A stretch of 64,000 nt of DNA. It comes from Undaria pinnatifida. Its lineage: Eukaryota; Sar; Phaeophyceae; Laminariales; Alariaceae. This document shows positions 32,801 through 44,800 of this stretch, piece by piece. The position numbers and the translations under genes are program-made. Numbering within the stretch: position 1 is the stretch's first letter; each line of letters begins with the position of its first letter. The notes under the pieces were generated by a model, which worked only from the letters and a program-made list of their open reading frames with translations, ran no database searches and had not been told where the DNA came from. The DNA is taken from the NCBI GenBank assembly GCA_012845835.1, contig JABAKD010000025.1, positions 10,733,264-10,797,263 on the forward strand. The letters run 5' to 3'.

Positions 32801-35800
32801 CTCATCGATTGCACGAGTGACCGACCCTGTACCTCACGGACAGAAATACTGCAGGCGAGGGTTTCGAAGTGTATAGCTTTACCGCTCCATTGCGGACCAT
32901 AATCTCGAATTTAATTTTTGCGCACGAAAAGCTTTAGACCGCGAGGGAACAGGGGGTCGCTCCAGTGGGTTTGACCTCGAGCCACGGCTAGCAGAAGGCC
33001 CCAAAACAACAACCCCCCTCCCCTATCGTATATTTTGGTCATCATGTCATCATGTCACCATGCCATCATGTCATCGTGTCACCATGTCACCCTGTCATCA
33101 TGTCATCATGTCACCATGTCATCATGCCATCATGTCATCATGTCATCATGTCATCGTGTCATTATGTCACCCTGTCATCATGTCATCATGCCATCATGCC
33201 GTCATGTCATCGTGTCATCATATCATGATATCATGATATCATCATGTCATCATGTCATCATGTCATCATGTCATCACATGTCATCATGGCATCATGCACT
33301 TCAGGCTCTTGGTACTCTTGGTACTTCTCGGTACAGATTCACGTTTTTACACGAAACGAACCATCGCCGCCTATGTCCCAAGGGATTAGAAAATCGTCCT
33401 TCTTTCGATAGGAGATTGCTACTGCCTTGGACGTCGCCTCATCCCGTCGTAGTTTATCCACCTGGCACATCATTGACACAGTAGGTGTGTCCGTTGTTCA
33501 CCAACGGACCAAGGCAACGGGAGAGAGGCCTCTTATATCCCGAGGCTGCTCTTTTGAGGACCAATCTCTGTGTTGCACCCAAAGTATAAAAAAGTGTGTT
33601 GAGAAAACATCCGAATACAACTCGACGAGCAAAAAAAACAAAACACCGCGAAACAAGAGAGCCAGTTCCGACGATACCGAGTTAACCCTTCTTCGGCGGC
33701 TTAGTCCTGATATGGGGATAAAACGCTTCGAACTAGACTGTGAAAGTTACTTGAGCTGAAAATGGGTCAAGGAACCCTCGTCCTATTCTGAACAGAAAGA
33801 AACGAAAACGAAAAGGGCCACCACAAGAGGAGGTATTTCTCACCTAGATAGTCAAGTTCTGAAGAATCAATTGGAATATTCAATCGGATGAACAACCCAA
33901 CGGGCCTCTCTAGGGAGAAAATTGGAGAATTGTTCGGCGAAAACGAAAACCAAAACCTGACCAAGTTTGAGCTACCGGACGTCGGACGTGTACTACGATA
34001 AAGGTATACCTTTTTTTGGCTGCAATGCTTTCTGAACGACGCCACTTCTTGACCCAAAGTGGTCGGAAACAGGCCATTGCGTTTGTGATTATCGTTGTGC
34101 ACCTAGTGGGCCGTGGGAAATGTAAACCGCAACCATTTTTATATTTTTTATCTCAACTCTGTCTTGAGGTTAAGAAGGGTATGCCTTATGCTCTCAAAGT
34201 GGCCACGGGGGCCTCAGAAACAAAGTGGCGATGTCCCCTCGATCGCAGCGCGCGTCCTCGCCCTTCAGAAAATGTAAGTCAACGCAAAAGGTTCTACCAC
34301 TCCATGGTGGCCACACACGTCCGTAGCAACATCAGAGGATCAGAGGTAGTTATCATTATCCTCAATCACCTGCGATAACATGTAGGTTTTGCCGCGTGGT
34401 CCTCTTCGTCCGTTCGTCGCCGCGTTGGCTGAGGCCACCCGGTCGAGCAACTCATCGTTGTCCAGAAGCGACGCATCGAACTCGACGTCAAGATTACCGT
34501 ATAGAACATTGTGCAGCGTACCTGCAACGGCCTGCAGCGCGTCCAACGACGCAACGTCCAACACACACATGGTTACGGGGGGGCGGGGGGCGGGACTTTT
34601 GGAGACGATGAGAGGCGAGGGGCGTTTATTTAGGTGCTCTCTTAAAACCGGCGGTAGTTGCTGAGCAGCTGATCGCTCACGAGGAGCGAGGCAACCAGCT
34701 CAATGTCGATCTCGCCGTATAGTAGGGCGGTTTCTGTGGGGAGGGTATCGGCGATGGCCTGTCGCGTATGATGGTTGGAAACCCGGGTGGCTTGGTAAGA
34801 CACACGCACGGATACAACGTGCATTGGGTAAGTCAATGTTCAGAAGTGTCGCAGACGGATTCCAAGGTGCCGAGGTGGGTCATGAGGGGGCTGGGCGAGC
34901 AGACGTCGTACGTGCGCTCTCAGCTTGTGACTTACAGTCTACAACGGCCTGTCGCGCCTCCAATGACATCCGCTCCTCAGTAGAGTCCTAAACAAAGCTA
35001 TCGCAGCGGGTTGCGAGGGTGGTGGGATGAGGGATGAGCCGAATAACGAAGGCACGGGGGCCGTGCTATGTGATCGTACGTACTTGTTGAACCCGTTTGT
35101 TTAGTGGGAAAGCGTGACTCCAGGTAGGTCGCTGGAAAAGGTGGAGATGCGTACGCCAACCCAGTACGGGTGGCATATAGCATGCCTACACACATCATGG
35201 TTACGGTACGAAGGGGCAGTGACTATAGACGTAGCACCATTGGCTGAACAGATTCCTAGATTTGGCGACACTCCTTACCCCAAAACTCGTCCGAATTTTT
35301 ATACCACTTTGCCTTTCCCGAAAATAGGATTACAACACCTAATCTTAACATGAACGTACAAAACGTTTTATCACGTTTCCGGCCACACGGTCGCTATTGC
35401 TTTGCAACATAATTTTCGCTATGTACTCACGCCATCTTACTCAATGCGTAGCACTCCGCCCCCCCCCCCTCCAAAACAAAAAATAACAAGATTTTTCCTT
35501 TGTAGAATCCTCACATGAGGAGCCCCCGAAAAAAAAAACGGGTACGCGTCTACCGCTGTAGCATTCTCCTTAGGATTGAACGCTAGGGTGGGGGGGGGGG
35601 AAAGGGGGGCGAAAGGGGGGGAAGGGGGGGGGGGGGGGGGGCGGGGGTACTCGGATATTCACTGCCCCGGTTTTGAGCCACTCGCCCGAGTGACTCTGCA
35701 ACTTCACGAACGACAACACTTCAGGCTATTACTCCAGGCGTTTAAGTTTTTTTCAGAGCGAGACAGAATCCAACAACGGAGGGGATTCATGTTGAAAAGC

Positions 35801-38800
35801 ATAAAAACGAAGACGCGTGCTACGATTAAGGTAGCCGTTTATGCCCAAAAACGGTTTCAGAATGACGTGGCTCCACTTGAGACAAATTCGTCGGAATTTC
35901 GTTCTTCTTCGTTTTTGCAAGATTTGATCCGTTGCGCGTCTAGGGAGTCGCCGACCTAGTCTATACCCTTAACGAGGACACACAAACAACCTATAATACG
36001 CGCAATCGGAGAATCACACAGCTTGTAAATATGAGTTTCGACAAAATTTTCGATTTCACAGCTGGAGTGTATTTATTTCTATATAATATCTAGAGGCCAC
36101 ACGGAATCGGGCATACGGATCGTGGTTGATTGTTCATGACAAGTGGTTTTAGGGGGGGGTTGAGAGAGGGACGTGTCTTAAGCTCCTAAATGGAGTGAAT
36201 CTCCGGGATAAACGTTGCGCCTCTATCGTAGGACGTGTCGGACACCAAAGCTTTAAGACCACAAAACGAACGAGGGGCCACTAGTACGGGTGACCCCAAG
36301 CCACGTCAAAACGTATACCAAAGGTAACTCTCCTCGTACGGCGGCCTGGTGGGCCTTAGGGCTGCATCGAAAAGGATACCCCGTGATCGTGCGGTAACTG
36401 TGGGAACAGTTATCGCTGAAATCGCTGTTCAACCAAAACGACGGGCCTCTTTAGACCAAAATCGTGGGAAGGTCAGAATTCGTGGGTCCTCAAAAAATTG
36501 TTCACGTGCGTGTAGAAGTAGGTGATGAGGTTATACATCGCGTTGGTCTTGTCACCTTCCAGTTAAACCGTGTAGGGCTCAACTCGAGGGATCTCATTCG
36601 CACGAGTGATCCCCCCCGGTTTGCAATGGTCTCAAGATTCATCTCGTTATATAGCTCGCGACATTAATCCGCATTGGTGGAGCGCTTGGTTAGAATCTAC
36701 GCCGTGCCAAGGAACCGCCGACAATCTTTCGCCGGTGTGGTAAAGAGCCACTCGTTGAAGTGGCGCTACCCCGGTGCTGAAAACGGGAGGAAGTACACCA
36801 CCTCCAACCGTAGGCTTGGGCCTTGATGAAAGTTTGGTGTTTGGATAACGTCTGCACAGCTCCTTAAGCGACCACCCTCGGATACACTGAATTCACCGCA
36901 TATCCCAGCGTGGGACGCACGACACAGACCAGGTGCACACCATTTGTTTACGCAGGCAAGTTCCTTACTTTAGGATCTGTACACCCCACCCCGACGCACG
37001 CTACGCGGTAGAAACGGTGCATGCCACGGTAGGGGTGATATCACCGTGTTGTCCTTCCGAGGGCGGTGGCTTCATGCCTCCCCTCTACTGGTCAAGCCCT
37101 TCTTGGGGAGAAATTTACCTTTGTGGTTTGAATAGGGAGGGATTTGGGGGCTGTAAAGGAGTTAAAAAGGCAGTCCTGTACCCCGCCCAAAAATCCGATG
37201 TGGAGAAAATTCTGTTGTTCTCCTCGGTAAACTATCCCATTAGATGTCCTAGTGGTATATGGAGCGTTTAACGTTCGTGTTGCCAAACAAAAATAAACTT
37301 GCGACGATTTGGGGTTATGAGCCATCCCGTTGCACGTTGTGAGCCAAAATGTTTTTTTCTGGCCTGTTGAGCCCATCAAATGACGAGTCTCTAGTAATTT
37401 TCAAAAGGTGCAAATGTTTTTTTTTTCACTGGGGGATAGAAGCTTTGTCGGGTCAGGCGAAGAACGGAGTGCTATCTTCGAAAGATGCGTTTCGGAGAGT
37501 TGTGAGATATTGGGCTTCTCGTGTTAGGACTTCAGAAACTTCTTAGAATATTCAGCGCCCCTACCGTGTGGGGTGGCCCTTTTCAAGGATTCCCGTCATT
37601 CCGAAAACGTTTCGAGGCTCAAAAGGAGATACCTCTATCGCAGCCGGCAGCAAGTGCTCCCCATACGCGTGCTACCATATTCTAAAGGTAGAAAGGTATA
37701 CCGCCGTTTTGGCGACGCGCTCCTCATTCGCGTGCTACCATATTATAGAGGTAGTATGGTATACCGCCGTTTGGCGACGCGCTCCTCATGCGCGTGCTAC
37801 GATATTATAGAGGTAGCAAGGTATATATATACCCTTTTGGGGCGTCGATGTTTTCCGAATCACGGGACTCCCGATATCGAAGAGGTATGTTGTACCACCT
37901 TTTGTTAAAAACGTTTTCTGAATGACACGGGGTTCCCGAATCCAAGACCGTGGCAAGGTACGACAGAGGCGGGCAGCTTTTGGTCATCTTACTGTTTGCT
38001 TTGGCTCGGGGTCACTTCCCGCGAGTGGCACGCTGTTTGTCTTGTGCGACACTATTGCTTTCGCGAGCTGTTTTAGGCTTCCAACGCGAACCCGGAATGG
38101 AAGGGGGTAGGCAACGCTCTGCGCCAAAAACAAATCGCATACCCACACAATTTTTGTCGGTGAGGTACGGAGTCGCCCGTGCGAGCGGCTCCATTCCGGC
38201 TGTGAATCAAGGAGTAAAGCATACCCCCGCCACATTCGCCTTGCCCCAAACTCGTCGGGATAAGCCCATTTTTTTAGAAATATAAAATGCCCAATGTGCT
38301 TTATACCTAGGCACCATGGCCTTCGTTATGGGGTTGCACATTCATCCGTTTTGCTTCAATTATGTAGAACCCTTGTAAGGCGAAAGGCAGTTACATAGAC
38401 CACCTCATCAGGTTAGATGCCTCGGATGAAATGGGAACGCTTCTACACCGCGGCGTGCGGCGGTATTTGTCGCTGAGCTCTACGCTTAACCTCGCCCGAA
38501 AACATTATTTTCGAGTTAAGCTGAAGCTTTAAACTCTATGAGAACCCAAGCTCATGCCCGCGGAATAAAAATAACAAGTGAACAATTTAAATATTTTTCC
38601 AAAAAGAATGGCCCATTCTCCGATCAGTTTTGGGGTCAGAACTATCCGTCATTCGGATCGGTTCTTGGCCCGAAAGAGCTTCTACTGGAGGCTGTACCTC
38701 CATCGGAGCACAGCTCAATATGAAAAAAAAATTGACATGTGCCGGATAAACAAGCCCACCCAGGCAACCAGCGAAAGGTGCTGGCAAAGCAACATTTACG

Positions 38801-41800
38801 GAAAACGTTCCTGCTGTATTAGGAGCTAAGAATCCCTGCCGCGTATTTCGGAAAGCATCCCGCTATAAAGACGCTCTACCTGTTCTATCGTGTTGCACGC
38901 GCTCATGCGCCAATTCCCAAGCTTTGGGCGCTTTTGTACTTTTCGGTTTGGCGATGTGCGCACCGTTATTGTAAACGAGTTATTTGTCTGGCTGAGCCAA
39001 ACCAAAACGCATGTGTTTGGAGCTGAGTTCGAGCGAGAGTAAAGATATATACCCCACAGCGCATTCATGTCATACGGTACATAGGTGCACGGGTTTATTT
39101 CCGAGAGTCTGCTCGCCTGCAGAGTTGTGTACCTCATCAAAACGTGGGCTTTTACTGAGTAAACTGAAAGCACTGCAACTTGGTGAACAGACCATGGTCC
39201 CAAGGGCATAATACACCAAAATATTAATATAGAGCAGAAACGTGAAGATATCCGACGGTTTTGACTTAAGGCGAGTCGCGCCATTCAGATAACGATTTTC
39301 CGAAACATGTTCCGCCTCTCTCGTGTATCGCCTGCCACTCCCCACGTGCGGGCTATTCTCGGAAACCCGACGTGCAGCTAAGCCCAAGCCCCTACCGCCC
39401 CTCGGTCGCTAGCGACCCGCCCCCTCCCCCTCTCCCCCCCCCTCCGCGTTTAAAGGTAGATCGGGTAATATTGTTACTGTGTTGTTATGGACTCGTGATC
39501 ACCTCGGGGCGCGCGAACAGATGCACGTTCCACTTCTGATACCACGAGGACCTCTGAGCCATCTCCGCGGTTCCGAGGATCTTCATGAGGTGAGACGCTC
39601 CGAAACTCACGAAGCCCCTTTGGCGGGAACTGTGCAAGTACGGGCCATTGTTGCCGCCGCTGATGGCGCCTTCTTCGAGAAGTATCAGAGCTCCTCGGAA
39701 GGCCTCCCTGCCATCGTGTGTGCGAAAACGTCGTCGTCGCGATTTAGTTTCGAGATATCGCCTCCCCCTGTCTCAACATGTAACGACTGGCGCTTGAACA
39801 AAGCAGTATTGATTAGCAAAATATATATTTTCACAACGCCTTCCCTGTAGAACAAAGCAACAACAACAACAGCAGCAATTTGCAGCAAGAACCACGAATA
39901 TTTGGAAATGGTTAGAGGTCGTCGCCCCCTGGACAGCTGAACCGTCCTTGTTCGTACTTCATAAAATACCAACTAACCAACAAGCAATGCGGTGTACAAT
40001 AAAATAAATAGGAGACAAAAAAAGTAAAAGAACTGCATTTTTCTTGGGGCGATTCAAGGTTAAGAATGAGAAGACCCCCGCCTTATCTTCGAACACATGC
40101 TAGCCAAACAACAGGTGCCCCCCCGCTCCCCCCTCGCGCGCACCATGATGGTTATCGAGTTAGATCATGTTGTGCGGGGCGGAGAACCCTAACCCCGCAC
40201 TAGGAGAATGGTCACATCACGTTCTGTGAATATGGTAAGGCACCCACGTGGCAATTACGTAGTACAAATCATTGCTGTCTCTGGAGTGGACACGCCAGAA
40301 AACAATGTAAAACTCAATTGGCGCTGTCATCCAAAAGCAAGAAAGTAGGCACAAGGTGCCGAAGTCCGTCTTACGAGCGGTTCTTGGAAGGATGCAGCTA
40401 ACTCTTCATGCACGACTCGACGATCACCGCACGGCGCTTCGCGCTTGGTGCAATCAATGTCTGCCTGGTTGATGAAAACCCGACTTTCTCCGTCCTGGCA
40501 TAGTAGGGATGCGAAGGTCTATGGCCATACGACTACGGCCATGCACAAACTGAGTACACCCCTCTCCCGCGCATATCGCTATTCCAGGGGCCACATACGG
40601 CAAAACAGGAAAGGGATAGGACAAGCAACCTCCATGTTGTCGTAATAAGATGGACAAAGGCGTATGAAGAAGAGCACCTAAATATTGTAGGTGTCTCTAT
40701 ATTAGGAGAGGCTCCCCACCCCTTTTCGAAGGGATGCGTGGTCAATGTTGAAATGACCAAGGCAAGCAACAAGTGAGTACCCCCACCCCCGCTCTGGTAG
40801 CATGGTAGTATGATGGTAGTATGTTGGTGGTATGATGGTAGTATGGCAGTGAAAGAAAGCTACGGTAGAAGGAAAATTTGCATTTTTCCGAGGCTCCTGA
40901 ACTTTCTGTGAGTCATGCGTCTATAGTGCGGTAGGGGTTGCACCTTTTGGGCCAAAATCTTTTGATGGTAATGTTAATGCTAATGCTAATGTTAATGTTA
41001 GTGTTAATGTTAATGTTAATGTTAATGTTAATGTTAGTGTTGATGTTGATGTTGATGTTGATGTTGATGTTGATGTTGATGTTGATGTTGACGTTGATGT
41101 TGATGTTGATGTTGATGTTAATGTTAATGCTAGTGTTAATGTTAATGCTAATGTTCATGTTTATGTTAATGTTAACGTTAATGTTAATGTTAATGTTAAT
41201 GTTAATGTTAATGTTTATGTTAATGTTAATGTTAATGTTAATGTTAATGTTAATGTTAATGTTAACGTTAATGTTATGATAACGTTAATGTTAATGTTAA
41301 TGTTACTGTTAATGTTAATGTTAATGTTACTGTTAATGTTAATGTTAATGTTAATAATGATGTTAATGTTAATGGTAATGTTACTGTTAATGTTTCTCTT
41401 AAATGGTAATGTTACTGTTAAGGTTGACCTCCTCGAGTGCGCAAACGCCGGTTTTTAGCCTAAAAAATTTTCTGGGTTTAATAATTTGTTTTCGGACTAG
41501 GGGCATCATTTACATGGAAGCGTGGTCGCGGGTTTGCGCGAACGAATGCCTTCCAACACCTCACGTTTCCGGGGTGAGACAACATTGAGCGAGCTCCCCA
41601 GGTTAGGAGATCAGCACTTTTCCATCACACCCCTAAACCGTGGGACTACTTCATTGAGGGCCTACTTGTGGACTACTACATTGAGAACCTACCTCTGGAC
41701 TACTACATTGAGGACCTACCTGTGGACTACTACATTGAGGACCTACCTGTGGACTACTACATTGAGGACCTACCTGTGGACTACTACGTTGAGGACCTAC

Positions 41801-44800
41801 CTGTGGACTACCTCGTGGTTTGACCTAAACTCTAATCTTGGGGGTGGGTGAAAGCTTCAGCTCGATGAACAATCCGATCCGTGGTCTAAGGGTACGACGA
41901 ATAAACCTATGCGAAAATAACGAACGACACATAGAATACATTCCGATAGACAAACGCCACGGTAAGGAGACCCGTTACCTATCAAAGTTTCTCTCTTCTC
42001 CTCAACACGACTCGAAGTCACTTGGGCGAGTGGCTGCCGCTTCATACCGCGCGCTTGTCCGTTTTGTGATGGAGTGCTCGGCAATATGGATAGGACAATA
42101 CATCATTCGTATTGTATGTGCTAGTGGGGTTATTCAGCAAGGAAGGGGCCTCGGGAAAAGCTGGAATTAAATTGGGACAGGGAGATTTGCCAACATTCGA
42201 AAAAAGCAATCGTCACGTGCTACGACAGAGGTAGCACTTTTGACCTAAAAACTGTTTGCGGATGACAGGGCTCCTTAACCCGAAATAGATGGAGAAAACA
42301 AAATTGAGTGTTGCATGATTCCCGCTGTTTACCTAGGCAATGAGATGTTTTCGTCCGGTAGCAGTTTTTTGTTTTCTCCAGATCAGGTTTTGGGGGGAGG
42401 TCTTAAGCTCCCAAATTGAGGAAAAGCTCAGAAAAGAAGTGCTTCGCCTCTATCGTATCACGCGTCAATCACCGTATGAGCGCTATCTCACTAGTCTATA
42501 TCGTTATAAAGCTCACGTAAATATGGTGTCTGTGACAACGAGCCTCGCCAGGTCGCGGGCGTTGCGGATGTACCGTTCCTCGTCATCTTCCTCCTCCGCG
42601 GAATCAGGTGCGCCACCGTTCTGAACAGGCAGCAAATGTATAGGAAGACGATTATTGGGGGTCATGGCGGCGGTTGGGCAACACGGTGTCAGGAGTACAT
42701 TGAAAAAATGAACGAATGCGCATTCTTGTATGTGTTTGGCTCTATGAGGTCATGCATGTACTACAGTAGCAGATGTCAATTGAGAGAGGGGAAACCGTGA
42801 TCGGTCACATTCCACTTCACTTTCCGTCCGGCAAAACGTTCAGCGAAAGGAGTTTCACAAACCAAAATAACGAGATAAATTAGCAATCGAAGCATTTATA
42901 TGGGGTCTAATGTATGTCAACCTGTATACGGAGGCAATCGCCATAGATAGGCCGTCATTGTACGAAGCCCACGCTCACCTTTTTTTCCGGTCACTGCCCA
43001 TGATAATTCTATCTCGTCGATTTAAGAACGCGGTAAACAGCGACACGCGTCTCGTGCGTGTTGCTGCTTCCTTATGGGGTGTTTGTGCGAAGGGTCAATT
43101 TTGCTGGGGTAGTAGGTGCGTAGGAAATCACTTTTTGACACAGGGGTCGGTTTGTTTTTCGGCCGAACGTTTCTGACCCGTGTTGGGGTCCTCAAGCGTG
43201 GTGAACCTATCGGAAAGTGCGGTAATTGTGCCAGAATAATTGAGCCATCCCACGCTAGACGTGCAGCAGAAAACCCACTGAGGAATCCTCCGATGAGAAG
43301 CTCGATATTTCACCCGAGAAATGATTTCGAAAAGGCAGTCGTTCGCACATCCCGACCAAGCTTCTACGCCTTAGTCCTAAAGCAATATTATACATACTTG
43401 ACTGCAGTATACAACCGCTAGTCCCTCGCTTGAAAAAATGAGAGAGGTGCATTATATTGGTTAATCCAACAACTGCAACCCCTATACAACCGCTAGTCCC
43501 TTACTACGAAAAGCTCAATCAGACAGGTACATAATATTTGTGAATCCAACAACTGCAACCCCTACCGTGGGACATGGCGCACATGCACATGCTGAGAGCT
43601 CCGAAAATTCTTAGAATCTGCAGCATCCCTGCCGTGCATGAGTGCTATTGTGCCATCCTCCCATCGCGGATTCGTGGCGCTAGATAAGCGAAACCACCAA
43701 AAGTTACACACGGCAAAAGGAACGGGACCGGCTTGGGGAGGGGCACGCGCGCGTGTAATCCCGAGCACCAAAACGAAATGACCCAAAAGTGATCCTCCCG
43801 CCGTATCCTTGGTATTTCTATTTCTTCTACCACAGAAACAGAGGATGTACAAATCTCGCTAACATCCAGGTCGTCATCGGACAAGGTGTAACGTGCGCCC
43901 CGTGTCGATCGCAAGCCCGGACGGAGGCGTCTGTCCTCCCCTATCGTGTCAACGACGAGGGCTACGATATGTGGGCATCGTAATGTTTCGTTGGCGTGTG
44001 GGGGCTGCTCCTCGTATGCGAAAAGCTCTCCACACCGTCGCGCATCGACCGGACGAAGGGAAAAACGAAAGCGTACCCACAAGAATAACCCCTCGAGTGC
44101 GGCCTAGGCACAGGACGCAAAACACGACGGATTTGGACGTCGCTGAGGTTATCAAGCCTTCAGTTGAGAAGCCTCATCAGAGTCGAAAACGTTTTTGCGG
44201 GGGCGAATCGGCTACCTACTATCGAACGCACACGCGTCCATTTGTGCGATCTATTACTTCCCAACCTGTATGTGCAGCCAGTCATTGTAGTCCGTCATGT
44301 AGTCTATGCCGGGGGCGAAGGTCCTCTGCCGAGGCGTGACCGTCAATGAATCCATTGTGAAATCCTTCACGAGCAACTGGGGTTTCAATCAAGAAGGCGG
44401 GAAAGTTTGACAAGGGGAGGGGGGCGGAGAAACAAAACTAAAGTCAGGGCGGTTGCTTTCATAAGGGCCTCTTTCTAATCGACAAAAACCCAGTTGTTGT
44501 TTACACCACCTTTCTTTCGTGAGTGACTACCTTAATTCCTTTTTACTTTTCCAGTCTCGCCATTTGAAGGACGGTTATCGATTGTTATCGCTGCGCTTCG
44601 CCGTCAAAACGGTTTCGCGTGTCTGCTTCTCGTTGAGGTACGAAGCCGACGGCGCGAGCGGTCTAAGCTCGGTTGTAAGATGAAGGGGGGTACCTCCCTG
44701 ACTGTAACGACGAACGGTGGGGGGACGATAATGGAGCCTTTCAATCGAGTAGTAGCTGGGGCGTCCACGTAAGCGAGCAACTGTCAACAAACGCGGAAGG

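Larger units (their letters stand above)
34532..39502 (-). other. Haloperoxidase intron 8
   Basis: 4971 bp. Holds the two exon-9 relics (34657-34948), a G tract with family A remnant at 35585-35710, truncated B at 35810-35930, an F fragment in minus orientation at 35940-36090, A/B fragments at 36170-36640, a family E-like trace near 37440-37570, a 62-bp triplication at 37660-37835 and a family A at about 38000-38280. Nothing recognised at 38300-39500. Confidence 0.85.
39708..42516 (-). other. Haloperoxidase intron 7
   Basis: 2809 bp. Contains short CAA repeats at 39855-39880, an 11-bp-period repeat at 40797-40850, the long TTAATG array 40965-41420, family E 41450-41640, a 27-bp minisatellite 41643-41822 and family B 42212-42466. 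Nothing recognised at 39900-40790. Confidence 0.85.

Noticed and set aside
33035-33484. 149-codon His/Ser/Met-rich frame
   Set aside because: Translation of the TCATCATG octamer array; not a CRISPR array either, since there are no unique spacers.
38826-39284. 152-codon minus-strand frame in intron 8
   Set aside because: No similarity to the haloperoxidase or any domain I know; exon 8 follows directly without it.
40913-41458. Met-Leu-rich and Ile-Asn-rich open frames
   Set aside because: Translations of the TTAATG hexamer array.
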